Assembly: GCA_963682025.1 (NCBI GenBank)
Contig: OY821517.1
Location: forward strand, 293,585,670-293,649,669
Origin: Cordilura impudica
Lineage: Eukaryota; Arthropoda; Insecta; Diptera; Scathophagidae
DNA: 64,000 nt
Reading direction: 5' to 3'
Numbering within the stretch: position 1 is the first letter of the stretch; each line of letters starts with the position of its first letter. Below the pieces are notes generated by a model. It was not told the origin of the DNA. It worked only from the letters and a program-made list of their open reading frames with translations, and made no database searches. Positions 20,686-35,000 of the stretch are shown in pieces. Position numbers and translations under genes: made by a program.

Positions 20686-22412
20686 TTATTTGTGTTGAAC
20701 ATGTCTATATAAGCAAGGATTGCTATGTTCCCAAAAAAGTTTATGTTTATTTTACCCGTAAAAAATTTGTGGATAATATTGCCGAAAGAGAATGGAAAAT
20801 CCAACATTTTCCGAACCATTGCATAAACAGGGAAGTTTTAAGTTTTGAAATTAAAAATAACAAATTTCAATTCAATAGAACCAAGGTAGGGAGGGCAGTT
20901 TAAAATTTATATGAAAAAATTTGTGAAATATTTAAGTTTTGCATTTTTCATTTTGTTAGATTTCGTTTAATCTTTTTCTTTTTTTAATGAAAAGTTTTCT
21001 CTATTCAGAATCGAATATATTTTGTGGGTTATAAAACTGTATGAGTTTTGAATAGGGAAAGTTTACCTAATGTAAGGATTTTCTACAGATTTTTTTTCAT
21101 CTTTTTTTTAAATAAAGTACAAATTTGATAAATTTTTTTTATAAACACTTTAGTTTCTTATTTGAAATATATATATATATAAAGTGGAGATGTTTTTATT
21201 AATTATTATTATTATGTTGGTTTTATTTTATAACTAAAAATTAATTTAATTGAATTATGAATTAAATGTTAAATTAATATAAAGCCAAGTAACAAAAATA
21301 AGAATGAAAATTAATTAAAAAAGAATATTAAAACTTAAAGCAAAAATATATATATTTTTTTTAATTATTATTTTTAAAGAATTTATTTCAAATCACTTAA
21401 ATTCAGTTTATTTTTTCTAAAATATAATGATAGTAATAATAATAAAATATAGAGGGAAAACAAAGTTAGACATAAACAGAAAGAGAAAAAATTAACAAAC
21501 GAAATTCAACTAAATAATTTTTTTTAATGTTTAAAAAAATTATGAAATTTAAAATTAACCCTTAAAAAACCTCCATTAATTTGATTTTTATGGATTATTT
21601 TTTTATTATTATTCATAAAACATTTATGACTTTTTCAAATCATTGCTTTTGGAAGGTTGCATATAAAAACTCGGGAAAAGACACTACCAAAATTTGTTTT
21701 AATGAAAGGTATAAACCTATTTAATGTGTCAATCGAATCGAATAAACCTGTTGCCTATAAAATGTTTTATAAATAATAATAAAAAAAAAAACTGTAACAG
21801 GACTATTAACTTATGATATTGTTTTAATAATTCATTTAAATTTCATCATGTTGTTTTCATATATTTATATATAAAAGAGAAAAAAGCCGAATGCCTTTTT
21901 ATATTTGTGGGTTGTTTTGTTTTTGCATTAAATTTTATTATATTTATATGTATATATATTTTTTAATTCTATAATTAAATTTTTATTTCATTAACATATC
22001 ATAGGGAAAGAGGAGGGGGCGGGGAGGGGTGTATGTTTATTTCAATGTGTATATCTTCTAATTAAATTGTAGTTTTCTTTTTTTGTTTGCTATAATTCTT
22101 TAAATAATTTGCTCTAACAGCAACATCACCATTAAAAAAAAAATAAAACATAAATTTTAGAAAATATAAAAAATAATAAAAATTAAAAAATTATCACCGT
22201 TATTTGTTGTTGTTGTTTTTTTTTTTTTTCATTTTTGTTATGCAAAACTCTACTGCTCATTTACACAGAAATAAATTCAAATTGTTTTCATTAGCGATTC
22301 AAATGAAATATGCTTTGAAAACGAATAGAATAATTTGTGCGTAAGGTTTTTTTGTTTGTTTGTTTCTTTTTTGTTTGTGGGACTTATTCAGTTTCTTCTT
22401 GACTCTAGTAGT
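20686..22412 (-). other. ctrip: AT-rich 3' flank and probable 3' UTR of ctrip
   Basis: This lies downstream of the ctrip stop codon on the minus strand. The first AATAAA-type signal after the stop is at 22036-22041, about 370 nt downstream, with another at 21933-21938. The true cleavage site cannot be picked by eye. A G-rich plus-strand tract lies at 22012-22029. Confidence 0.5.
22012..22029 (+). other. G-rich tract in the ctrip 3' region
   Basis: GGAGGGGGCGGGGAGGGG stands out in a background of very low GC. It has three runs of four or more G plus a GG, so it could form a G-quadruplex on the plus strand. In the ctrip transcript it is C-rich. Confidence 0.5.
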
Positions 22413-22870
22413 CTAAGACAAATGGAACGACATGCTACCCTCATTGGCGGCCGTTTTTAATTTCTGTCGCATTACTTCACGTGACGAGTATTCGGGCAAT
22501 TTTAAATAATTAACACAAGTCATTACCGAGGGTAAATAATCGTTGGGATTTTGATTGGCATCTAAAGTCTTTCGTACTATAGTTAATGGTGGCGTGAGTG
22601 CCTTAAAACCGCCAGTGGGTAGACGTGGTGATCCCGTAACAAATTGTAAGAACAAACGTTGCTCCTCACGCGTATAGGTGGAGAGTATATCGTAGAGGAA
22701 TTGTATGGCTGGAGATTCCTGATTGAAACCGTGATCGGTGCGACAGCTATCTTGCAGCATTTTAATGTCCCAACGTTGAAAGGTGCTATTGACACTGCCA
22801 CAGAACACATTCTCCAATTCTTCCGGATAGAACATACGTAAACGTTGTGAAGGAAAAACTGTATCGAAAC
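22413..22870 (-). CDS. ctrip: ctrip final coding exon I: HECT C-lobe with catalytic cysteine
   Basis: A 458-nt exon after TTTTCCAG, completing a Gly codon and reading [20 protein letters not shown]. It contains [20 protein letters not shown] and [18 protein letters not shown], in which the Cys of VMTC is the ubiquitin-accepting residue. It ends [12 protein letters not shown] and a stop at 22413-22415. The short C-terminal tail after the Cys motif is of normal HECT length. Other frames here are shadows. Confidence 0.97.
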
Positions 22871-25800
22871 CTGGAAAAGATTACAGAAAAAAAAACAATA
22901 CGAAAAAGTTTTAGTAAACATATTTTTTTAATATTCATTATACTTCAAAGCACTTATCGAAAAAAAAAATTTGCAATCGACTTTCGTTTGAGTTCTTGTT
23001 TATGTTCTATTTAACAACTGATTCAAACTACTGGACAAATAAGTTTTTCCTTTTTAACCAAAATAGTGCACATATCTTTATGAAAGTGTTTTTAACTCAT
23101 TAAATGTAAACAAGTGTTAAATTCGGCAGTGCATCTTAAACTCAATATTACAACCAATATTGGGTACGGGTACGGCTACGGCTACCATTTTAAAACTTTT
23201 GTCGGTACTGAAATTTTAATTTCCAATACCAATTACATTTAAAGTTAATTGATTTTCTTGTTGGCCAGTTTCTATTATAATTTCTTGTTATAAAAAACAA
23301 TGATCGTGTCTTATAGAACGAATTAGTTACTGTTAAAATGGCATTAATTTTCTTTCACTACAGTAGAAAATCCCTAAGTACTTCATAGAACACCAATGAA
23401 ATTCATTATTTAACGCAGCCGGCGTTATACCACCCAAAGTTTGATCCCTATAAGAGTGTTTTGAGACATTAGTAGGTAGATATTAAACCTTAGAAGACAT
23501 AATTAAAACAATAATCTAACACATAAAAACAAACTTTTTATTAAAACTCTTTCTTTCCTTATGCATATGAATTTGAATATCTCCGTGACTGTGCGTGACT
23601 GTGTGTGACAATCTTAAAATTAATCTTTGGCCATAACAAGTCTATGGACCAAGTTTTAGATCCATCGGATGAGGGGAAGTGGGGTTTTAATCTCTCCGTG
23701 ACTGTGCGTGACTATGTCAAAGTTAATCTTTTTTCACAGCAAGTCTATCGACCAAGTTTCAGATCGGTCGGATGAGGGTAAATGACATTTAGATCACTCC
23801 GTGACCATGCGTGACTGTGCGTGACTAAGTCAAACTTAAGCTTTTTTTTCACAGCAAGTGTATGGACCAAGTTTCAGATCGATCGGATGAGGAGAAATGA
23901 CATTTAGATCACTCCGTGACTGTGCGTGACTAAGTCAAACTTAATCTTGTTTTCACAGCAAGTGTATGGACCAAGTTTCAGATCGATCGGATGAGGGGAA
24001 ATGACATTTAGATCACTCCGTGATTGTGCGTGACCACGCGTGACTGCGCGTGACTAAGTCAAAGTTAATCTTTTTTTCACATCAAGTGTATGGATCAAGT
24101 TTGAGATCGATCGGATGAGGGGAAATGACATTTAGATCACTACGTGACTGTGCGTGACTACCCCAAAATTAATCTGTAGTCACGACAAGACTATGGGCCA
24201 AGTTTGTTTCAGATCAATTGGATAAGGGGGAATGGGGTCCACCCATGGCAGACAGACAGAATGATTTAAAAGAAAGAGTTTAAAAAAAATCAACTTGGCT
24301 AAAAATTTCCAGACATTGATATTAAAATAAAGCAAATTTTAAAATATTTTTATCTCAATTAGCTAGTAATTTTTAATTTTTAATTAATTACTTATTATGA
24401 TTTTAATACCATTACTTATGATTTTAAGCACATGGATCTAACCATTTTGTCACATGAGCTTTCAAATATTGACTGGGATTCGATTTACTATATGCCCTTA
24501 GTGGAAAGCCAGCTTAACTTTTTAGAACAAAATCTTGGGGAAGTCTTCGCCAAATCTGTACCTGTGAAAACAATAATGGTAAACTATAAAAGAAAACCAT
24601 GGTTCAGCACCGATATAAAAGCTGCGATTGGTCAGAGGAATTTGATTTTCAGTCGCTGGAAACGTTTTAAAACTGATGAGTTACACGAAGAATATTGTAA
24701 TGCAAGAAGAGAGGTAAACAGGAAGATAAAAAGTGCAAAATTTACATACTATTCTAGTGTTTTTGAGTCATATATGGGGATAGATGTACTATATAGGTTT
24801 TAAAGTTTTAAAACCTTTTTTTAAACAACATGAAGAGAGTGTTGTGTCAAAATTTCAAATAAGATACAGCGTTTCCAGCGACCGGCCTCATACGGTATAT
24901 CGTATATAAATCAGTTTTTAAAAAACTTTAAATCGATTTTCTCGCAAATCAATGTTAGAAGTCCGTGAACATCATAACTCAAAATCTACTTGACCGATTC
25001 TTTCGAAATTTTACATACTATTTCTACACATAAACCATGAGGTAACCACGAAGGGTTTTTTTTTTTTTTTTTATATTTTCTCCCCCTTTCTTAACAACAA
25101 ATTCTCGAAATTTTATAAAAAAAAATCGTGTTTTTCACTTCGAAATGCTGCAAAAAAAAATTAAAAAACTTCGTCACTACCTCAGGAAACATGTCACCTT
25201 CTAAACGCATTTCGATTTTTTTTATTTCACATGATCCGGTAACGAATTATGATGTTCACCGCAAAACAACAATGCCTCCAGAGATTCGCTGTCAGGAGGG
25301 ACTTATTTATTAAAAATTTTAATTGAAAATTTTTACAAAGATTCTTCAAATGTTATGCTATAGCGTGTATATGAAATAAATTATCCAACATTAATCATAT
25401 CTTCAAAAAAGAATTATGAAAATAGGACTTTATTTAACTTTTAAAACCTACCCCCCTTAAATCAAATGCTGTAGGCTTCGATAATATTCACCCAAAATTT
25501 TTGAAAGCAGTCCTCCCTGTAATGCTACCTTATATAACATTCATTTTCAACACAATTTTAACAAAAAGTATATTGCCTCCTAACTGGAAATATGCAAAAA
25601 TAATACCAACGCCGAAAGCAAATGGTGAATATCGGCCAATCGCTATACTGCCATACTTATCAAAAGTTTATGAGAAGATATTACATCACCAATTATATCG
25701 GTACATTCATGATAATGGTTTCCTTACTAGTAGGCTGCATAACTGCTCTTATTGACGTATCCTGAAGAATTGTGTGAAAATTTGGATAAAGGTGACATTT

Positions 25801-28800
25801 CGTTTCTAGTTCTCCTAGATCACTCTAAGGCATTTGATACGGTTAACCATAATGTTCTTACTATGAAATTGAGAAAAATGTTTAATTTCTCACTGTCATC
25901 AGCACGTTTAATATCTTCATACTTATTGGATCGTCTTCAATCCGTATTTGTTAATATGAGATTGCGCCCGTTATCTGTAGCAAAAGGTGTACCACAAGGC
26001 TCTATTCTTGGTCCCCTCCTATTTACCATCTATGTAAATGATTTAACTACCCAATTATCATACTGTAATGAATGTACATATCTATGCTGATGACGTTCAA
26101 GTCTACAGTAGTGGTGATGCAAAGCAAATTGATGATTGTACGTATAAACTTAATGAAGACCTTAACCGAATTCACATATGGGCAAATGCAAATGGTCTCT
26201 GTCTAAATCCCTCTAAGTCAAAATGCTTAATTATAACCAAGAAATCTATGAAACTGCTTTCGGAACCAGCAATTATTCTCAACAATGAAAGAATTGAAAT
26301 CGTAAAAACAGCCAAAAATCTTGGTATAATCTATAATATAATAGGCTAGGCGATTTCTTGTGACCGAAGTTTTGTTCTACCGTTTTATCCCGATTTTGAC
26401 CAAACGTATACTATTTGAAAGGTATTTCTTTTTAGCCATTTTGTAGATTTACAGATTTTAAATTTTTTTTTCTTTATTTTGATTAAATTGCATTTAAAGT
26501 TGCTACTAACACATACATGCACATATAAATTATACAATGCTATGTGTGTGTTTATTAAATTTGTTAATGTGTTTGTAATAAAAATGAGTTTGTTTTTTGT
26601 GTTGATTTGTGAATTGGCTATAATTGATTAGCATACCTTTAGGGACTTTATTTAATGAAAAGAATAAAATTTCCTAGAATTTGCACTCGAATTTCGAGGG
26701 CTGGAATCTGCTAGTATTTAATAATACTCTTACCTGGTCAGATCATATAAATGCTACTGCAGGAAAAGTTTACTCTATGTTGGGAACCTTATGGAAAACA
26801 CAATATTTCACGCCACTTAAAATCCGCTTACTACTAGCAGAAACATATTTAATGCCCACTCTTTTATATGGATGTGAAATTTTTTGCAAAAACTGATACT
26901 ATAAGCTACAATAAGCTAAATGTTGCCTACAATGCTGTTGTAAAATATGTTTATGGTATGGGTAAATATGACCGTGTGTCATCAGTTGCGAAAAACTTGT
27001 ATGGTGTTATGTTTGCTGACTTGTTACAAATACGAACTTTAATTCTGTTCCACAAAATTGTATATACTCATGAACCTTCGTATAATAGAATAATGTTTTC
27101 GCTATCACATAGGAATAATGACTTGACTCCAATTATACATCGAACTTCAAAGTCTGAATGGCATTTTTATATCAATTCTATACGTCTTTGGAACTCTCTA
27201 CCTCCGAATATACAATTTAAAAGCAATGCCATGCATTTTAAAAGGTTCTTTTTTGATCTTTATAGTCGTACATAAACATGTTATGTTTTTTGTTGTTTTA
27301 ATTTGATTAATTTAATTTTTGATTTGTGAATTTAATTTTTTCCCCATTTTTAATTGTATAACTATGATTCAATTTTGATTTCATTTAAACTTATTTTATT
27401 ATTTTTTTTATATATTGATCAAAATTTTAAATTTTGCTTGTAAATGTTTTAATATCAGTGCTTATTACTACTACTCCTCCTTTACTCGAAGCATAAGACT
27501 ATAAGTCTTGTTGTATAGGAAATCAAAATAAATAAAATAAATAAAATAATTTTTATTTTCTAATTTTTAATTTTAAATTTTTAATTTTTTTAATTTTTAG
27601 TTTTTCATTTTTCATTAGATATTATACTTTTTCTTTCATGTTGGCGATTTTTTTTTTATTATATTTATACCCTATACCACTATGTGGTTTGGGTATAATG
27701 ACTTTGTGCTGCTGTTTGTAACAACCAAAAATATTTGACCTACACCCATCTTTAATTATACCGATCGAATCAGTATCACTATCTGATTCGATTTAACGAT
27801 GTCCGTCCGTCCGTCTGTGTGTCCATGTAAAGCTTGTAATCAAACTGCAGGTCGCAAATATGAATATATTTTGATGAAATTTGGTATTTAATCTTTTATC
27901 GGCCATGGGATGAACGCTATTGAAATTGGTGAAAATCGGTCCATGTTCAGACCTAGCCCCCATACAAATGACCCCTATGAAATCAACATATATTGCCATA
28001 AGATCCAAATTATCATACAAATCTTAGTCAAATTGGGTTTGTATGTATATATTACATCCATTAATCAGTAGTCCAAAAATGATCCCTATTGGACAACTCT
28101 TAGTCATAGGCCCCATATAGAGCTGCTTCCCGATCTTCACTTAAATCTATCAAAAAACAAAAATATTGCACTGATTCTTCTCAAATTTTGTTTGTATATA
28201 TTTTTGCAAAATACAAGATACTTTACCAAACATGGTCAGGATCGGTTCATTTTTGGGCCTAGTCCCCATATAGATACAGCATCCGATATGAACTTTTTCA
28301 TATCTGCAGTCGAAAAAATTAATAAAAATCCCACTCAAATTTGGTTTATGCTTATTTTCTATATCCAGTTAATTGGACCTAAGAGATAGGGTCTCTAAAC
28401 GCATGGTATAGGGTATCATATAGTCGGTCTAGACCGACTATAATTTTCTTACTTGTTTTTTATTTATTTTATTATTTTATGTGGCAATTCTACTAACATA
28501 ACTAATGGAAGTTGTATTTGCTGGTATGATTGCAGCATTTTTATTTGTGACTTTTTTTAACTGTGAATGTTGTTGTCCAACAATTATGTTCAACCACTAA
28601 CATATTACAACAAATACATTGGGGTTTTTTTAGAGGTGTCTACAAATTTTTGCTCATATCTCAGCACAATGACGCCCGATTTGCTCCATTTTAAATACCA
28701 ACCTGGTGGGAATAATGGCAAACAATATTGTCGTAACCAGGTAAATGGTTTATTTTGTGAATAAGCGTGATTTCAACTAGGGCTTGCAATACCGGCATTA

Positions 28801-28968
28801 CCGACATTTTTAAATACCGTTCAATACCGGTATTTATGATCACTTAATAACGGTATCTGTTATTACATTTTTTTTTTTTTTTTTTTGCTGTAAGTTAACA
28901 TTTATATAATTTTTTGCACTTCCATGGATATCAGAAAAGGTTTAGCTGCCAGAGGGTATGAAAATATA

Positions 28969-29006
<38 letters not shown>

Positions 29007-32000
29007 AATTTAGTTATGCAGCACAGTGAAAAAATTCGTGCAAATATGATTACGAGTTAGAGTCTCCAATTCTTTTAGGACAAAGATTTAGTTTTACATT
29101 TGATGAACGGACATCGATCAAATACCGACGTTATTTAAATATAAATGTTCATGCCGGCATCATGAAATTCTAGAACCTAGGATTAGTTCGCGTGCAAGGA
29201 TGATTGCCTGCAGAAAAGTGTGTTGCCCTCGTGGAACAAAAGTCTAAATTATTCCAAGTTTCCTTAAATACACACATTATGTGCATTACAACCGATGGTG
29301 CATCTGACATGACCAAAGTTGGAAAATTGATTTGTGCAAGGCAACAACTTTGCTTAGTTCACGGAATTAAATACATCAAAATTTAGAAAATGAAGAGGAA
29401 CTTAACAACACAGATATGTCTGATGCAGAACATTCAAATTCTAACGAAGATGGTAACCAGTATATAAGTGATGAAAATGACAGTGATCTTGATGGTAATT
29501 GTTTAGCCATACTTCAACAAAACAATACAATTGACTGTTTACTCATTCATGAACAGATAGGTCCATTGTTAAAAAATAAGAAAAGTTGTGAAGCTATTCA
29601 GACATTCGCCAATGAAAAATGATAAAGCCTTACAGAAACATGTTAAAGAACAATTTGGAAAGGAACTGCATTTAATTCTACATTCTAAAACACGTTGGAA
29701 TAGCTTACTTGCCATTCTAGAATGATTTGTCCAGTTAAAGAACTGCATACAAAAGACTTTGATTTAAATTTAAATGCCGAAATGTCAATTTCGGAAATTG
29801 ATTTTTCTTTAGCATCATCAGTTATTTCAGTTCTTCCAATCAAATTAACTGTTGAAGCTTGTTGTCGTCATGATGCTACTCTTGTTAGCGCAGATGCAGC
29901 TTTACTATTTATGTTTAATAAATTGCCAAAACAGAATATTGCTTTAAGTAATGAATTTGTATAAAACAAAGGCGTACTGATTTATCGAGTCTACTGCAAT
30001 ACCTGCAGAATCCTACTGAATCAGAAGATGACGACGAAAATGAAATTTTTAATCGAATTAACAAACCAACAATTATAAAAATAATTATAAATTTATTGGA
30101 ACGATTATATAATATCGATGATGACGATATTAAAAACATAGGAACCTCTTCCATCGACGTTTCCGAGTCATGTGCTGTTTATGAGCCAGAAATTCTAATT
30201 TCGATGACAATGAAAGAAAAACTAGAAATGGCAATTTGCAAGAAAGTGATGAATGTGATGAAGACTGCAAGTGGTATTTGAAAAACTATGAATACTAAAG
30301 TACTTTATAAAGTTACTAGCTGTTTTTACCCGGTCTTGCCCGGGAACCAAAGGGGTTTGACTTGAAAAATGGTTCACTATGCTTACCAGGTGTTGAGTAC
30401 TTAGTCTCCAATGAACAAATTCCCCAAAAAAAATTAACTTCCTCCCCAAAAATTTGTACGTTTTTTGGGGAGTAAATTCATTTTTAATTTCAATTTAAAA
30501 ATTTTTAATTTTTTAAATCAGAAGTTTGGTTATAAGATGCTACAGCAAAAATGCTTCAAAAATAAGCTGGGAAACCGATTTAAGTTTTTTTATTTTTTTT
30601 TTTTTTTTTTAAGTTTATTTATTTTGTTAACATCAAATATAACGGAATCGTTTGCAAATTAGAGGAATCAGAACTTTTAATAATTTAATTACTTCATCCA
30701 ATAAGTGATCATCATTGAGCGGAGACGTCAAATTTATAGAAGTTTTTAAAATTGTGCCGCAAGGTTGCTTTAAGCAACTACTTATAGTACATGTGTGACC
30801 TATTTGGATCAACAGGTAATTATTGCACATACGTAGATCAAATTTATTATGAGACTTCACTGAGCTGTGTTCCGCTAGCATGTTTGGCAGATACACCCAT
30901 GCTTCCGCGCAGTTGTCAACTTATTTTAATAGCCAAAGTATATATTTTTCAGATCATTGCGATATTTTAGCTGAGCTGTCCCCGAGCGCGCCGGAAAAGT
31001 ATACAGATTTTAAATGCGTTTATTGCAGGACAGATATTGAGAGCAGCATGCAAATTTTCACTTAAATATTTAACAAAATTCATTAAATAAAAATATGTAA
31101 AAATTTAAGAATGAATTTGGGGAGAAAGTTCATTTTTTTTATTTAGCTTTTATAAAAATTGGGGAATTTGTTCACTTCTTTTGGGGACCTTTTTTTAATT
31201 TGGGGAATTTATTCATCGTGAAGTTTTTTCCGTGTGTACCAAATTTCAGAGAAATCCGTTGAAAAATTAAAAATTTGTGTTGCGAACAAATATACCGCAC
31301 AACAGAAAATGAATTTTATATAAAAAGTGGGCGTTAAAATAGGCGTGGCCGGTAAAAACCATAAATTTCGGAGAAAGCCGTTGAAAAATAAAAATTTCTA
31401 TAGCGAACAAATGTGGGCGAAAAAGTGGGCGTAAAAGTAGGCGTGGCCGGTAAGAAGCATACGGTGACCTTCGCTGGAGAACAGAGATCATGCGTACCAA
31501 ATTTTGGAGAAATCCGTTGAAAAATAAAAATTTGTATAGCGAACAAATATACCAAAAAACAGAAAATGAGTTATATAGAAAAAGTGGGCTTAAAAGAAGG
31601 CGTGGCCGGTAAGAAGCATACGATGACCTTTGCTGGAGTACAGAGATCGTGCGTACCAAATTTCAGAGAAATCCGTTGAAAAATTTCCCAGCCCTCGAAA
31701 TTCGAGTGCAATTTTTTTTTTTTTTTTTCATTTAATAAATTATTTTATAACACCTTAAAGGTATGCTAATCAAGTTTAGCCAATTCACAACTCAACACGT
31801 TTTATTGTCGTGATGGTAATACAAAACGCTAATGTAAAGTTGGTTGTACACGCATAACTTTCCTCAATCTGTACGTTAACTTTCGTGTTGCATAATGTAA
31901 AATTGATTGTGCACGCATAACTTTCCTCAAACTCAACGAATTTAAACAGTTAACAGTTGATCCACTGAGTGTTCTGAGAGTGAAATAATCAAGATCCATT

Positions 32001-35000
32001 CATTAGAAGATGAGCTATGAGAATTCGAATTGCTTGAGGGAAGAATCGCATTTGAGTATAACTTGAGTAAGGTGAGAGTTGAGTAAATTTTGAATGATTG
32101 ATGACATATCTGTATCTAAATACTTTTCATTAAAAAAATGAAGGAAATCGGTCGGATAGAACGGCCAGACGGACTGACTTTAGTTTTCATAAATTTTTTT
32201 AATATATAAGATATATATATATATTAGGGTGGTTCAATTATTTTTACTCCATGGGTTCATATTTGCCCAAGGAACCATACCTCTAAAATCATTTTCGCAT
32301 AACGTTAATTATGATTCATTTCCTATAATTTCTATGAAAGTTCGTTGACGGCTTGCCACTCAGTAGATCAAATATAAATAAAACTAGCACTCAAGACAGC
32401 ATGATTGGTTAACGGTTAAGCAAATTTGTTTTCAATTTAACTAACATCCCAAAATATAGGTTAGGGTGCATCTCAGGTCATAATTAACAAAGAAAGGAAG
32501 CAAATTCAGTAAAATTTGGGAGAAACTTGTCTAAACATATAAAAAAGTTTATATCCAATACTTTTTTTTTATATGGGGACTAGCTCCAAAAATAGTCCTA
32601 TTAAAATCACATTTAGTAAGATATCTTATATTTTTGAGGCTAAAAATTTGGTTTTTTGATTTTTAAACTAAAACCCATATGGCCTATTTTCAATATAAAC
32701 GTAGTTTTTTGGCAAATTCACTAAAGTCACTATAAAAAGTCTGAAACATGTCTAAAAATTGAGAATTATCCTCTATAGCCTATTTCCCACGTTAATCTCT
32801 ACTATTTTTGTGTTGCTTTAAATTTTATAGTTCTTTGAAAACTTACCTTCTTTAAGGGCTTCAAATTGTTTTTGTACACCTTCGAACAGGAACCAATATG
32901 TAACTAAACTAATGTATTGATGTAAATTATGTACAGTTACTGGAGTATCACGACCGCCACGACACAATTCAATATTGGCATGACCGGGTAAAATAAAATC
33001 TAAACCTAAATCGGCTATGGGACAACCATCCAAATCCAAGGATTCAATCTATAACAAAAAACAATACAATAAAAATACAATTGAAGTAAACAAAAAAAAA
33101 ATCAATTTGAATTTGCAGAAACACAATAAATGAATTTCATACCTTTTCAGTCTTTTCCATAGCATCTAAACTTGAATCAGCTAAAATTAGTTCACGTTGA
33201 TGTACAACATCTTGCAAACGTACCAAAGTGCTTTGCACTTCGGGTGCGACGCGAGCGAGATCAGATAAACCCACCGATAATTCTTCATTTAAAAGCCAAC
33301 GATAGAAGGGTATAGAAAATGGCAAATCCAACTAACAAAGTAAACAAAAATTTATTGTTAAAAATAAAAAGATTTATAAGGACTGTTCATCCTTACCATT
33401 CTACTGTCCATAACTGCCTTGGCCATAAATTTACCCAAAAATTTAAATTTCGATTTTACTTTAGAAACATGTGGCAATTTCGAAGATTTACCCAATGGCA
33501 AGGGGAATAGACCATGAGCAGTATTCACATAGGTTATCGTTATGGGTAATGAGGCGTTTGTTGTAGTAATCTGTACCGTAGTGGTGGTGGTAGTTTGAAC
33601 AGCTATAGGATTATCTAATAAGGGCATAGATGGATTTCCAATTGATTGTTGTTGCTGATCGATTAAATCACCCTGCTGTTCGATAAGCATATCCAAAGCT
33701 TCATCAGCAACCAGTGAAGAAGAATGGTGCTGTTGCTGATTATTGATAGAGTTATTGGTGGCTACCAAACTGCTGCGCGTAGCTACTCCTAAGCTTTCAC
33801 GATTATTGCGACTAGTACTACGCGTTGAAGCTGTAGTGGGTGATGGAGTTGTTGCAGCTGAATTTTGATTAATAGAGTTATCACCGGATTGTGAATTTGT
33901 GTCTTGTGATTCATCTATGTGTAGAGTGGCACTAGTTGATTTGACTACATCTACAATGTTGGCAGAATTTTGTTTATAACTATCGCTGCCATTCCATAGA
34001 CCTAAATCACTGCGTTGCAATTCAGCTGAGACTAAAGCATAAAATTCTAAAGTTGGACCCAAACCAGTACCGACCTTTTTGAAAAAAAAAAAAAAATAAA
34101 TAAATAAATAAATATATAAATAAAAAAAAATCATCAATCAGGAAAAAGTTTGATCATTACGTTCTCAAACTTACCTCATTTTCATATTGTATCTCTAATA
34201 AAGCCTTTGAATGACCAAAATCTTGTATCAGATGTTCAGCTTGTTTTAATATCTCTTGTCGGGAAATGGCACGTTTACGACGATCTAAACGAGGAGCTAC
34301 TCTCTCCGAAGATTCAGCCGAATTCAAGTCAGGTGTTGTATCCAATAGACGTTGCAAAGCACGATCCCGATCGAAACTGGTAGCATAGAATAACAAATGA
34401 CGTGTCTCGAAGGGAAACAGGAACGGACAAGCCATGCCAATTTGTGGCAACCATTGCGGTAGGTTACCCGTCATTATCACCAAAGGATCTTGTAGTTGGC
34501 GGTTGGCTTTAGCAGTTATTTTCGGATGTATAAATTCAGATTGTGCTATAATGTGCTGCCGATGGACACAACCGTATAAATGTTCCCAATGACGATTCAG
34601 GCCGTTTATAATGCGCAGCATACATAGAGCATCGAGAGATGCATCTTGTACAGTAGTTACAACATCGGCGGGCAGTGTATTGCTTAGGAATGGTTTGAGA
34701 GCTGACACCACAGAGGGAGCAATGCCTTCATGCCATAATTCCGTTTTCTTGCGTAACAGTTTTGATGAGGATTTATTGCTTTTCTTGCCAACAGACGTTG
34801 AAGAACCTGAGGCTCCGCCCGTTGTTGAGCTAGAAGCGGCCGTAGCACCATTATGTACCGAAGAGGATGTACCAGCTCCTGCTATAGTCGATTTATTGCT
34901 TATATTATTGCTAGATGAAGCAGCTGTCGGCTCTTCTTCCACAGGACGATAATAAATGGTGTGTTGCTGTACCCATATACTGGCATTGCCTGTAAAAAAA

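Larger units (their letters stand above)
24432..27550 (+). mobile_element. Jockey-like LINE, 5'-truncated, in ctrip intron
   Basis: The plus strand carries the post-endonuclease linker (24432-24790, [20 protein letters not shown]) and the reverse transcriptase from about 25455. Motifs include [35 protein letters not shown] (motif A), [13 protein letters not shown] (motif B) and [10 protein letters not shown] (motif C), then the thumb and a C-terminal tail ending at 27275 ([17 protein letters not shown]). It has frameshifts near 25745 and 26075. The 3' end is marked by an AAATAAATAAAATAAATAAA-type tail near 27525-27545. It is interrupted by sequence at 24791-25455 and by a Helitron at 26330-26714. 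It is closely related to the minus-strand LINE at 2280-7450. Confidence 0.88.

Noticed and set aside
22583..22921. Minus-strand 112-codon frame overlapping the last ctrip exon
   Set aside because: Out-of-frame shadow crossing the exon I acceptor.
23578..24250. CRISPR array
   Set aside because: Repeats are 100-125 bp, uneven and not separated by unique spacers, and the genome is eukaryotic.
24432..27275. Host gene with a reverse transcriptase-like domain
   Set aside because: YADD, frameshifts, 3' AT-rich tail and a close relative at 2280-7450 show that it is a LINE copy.
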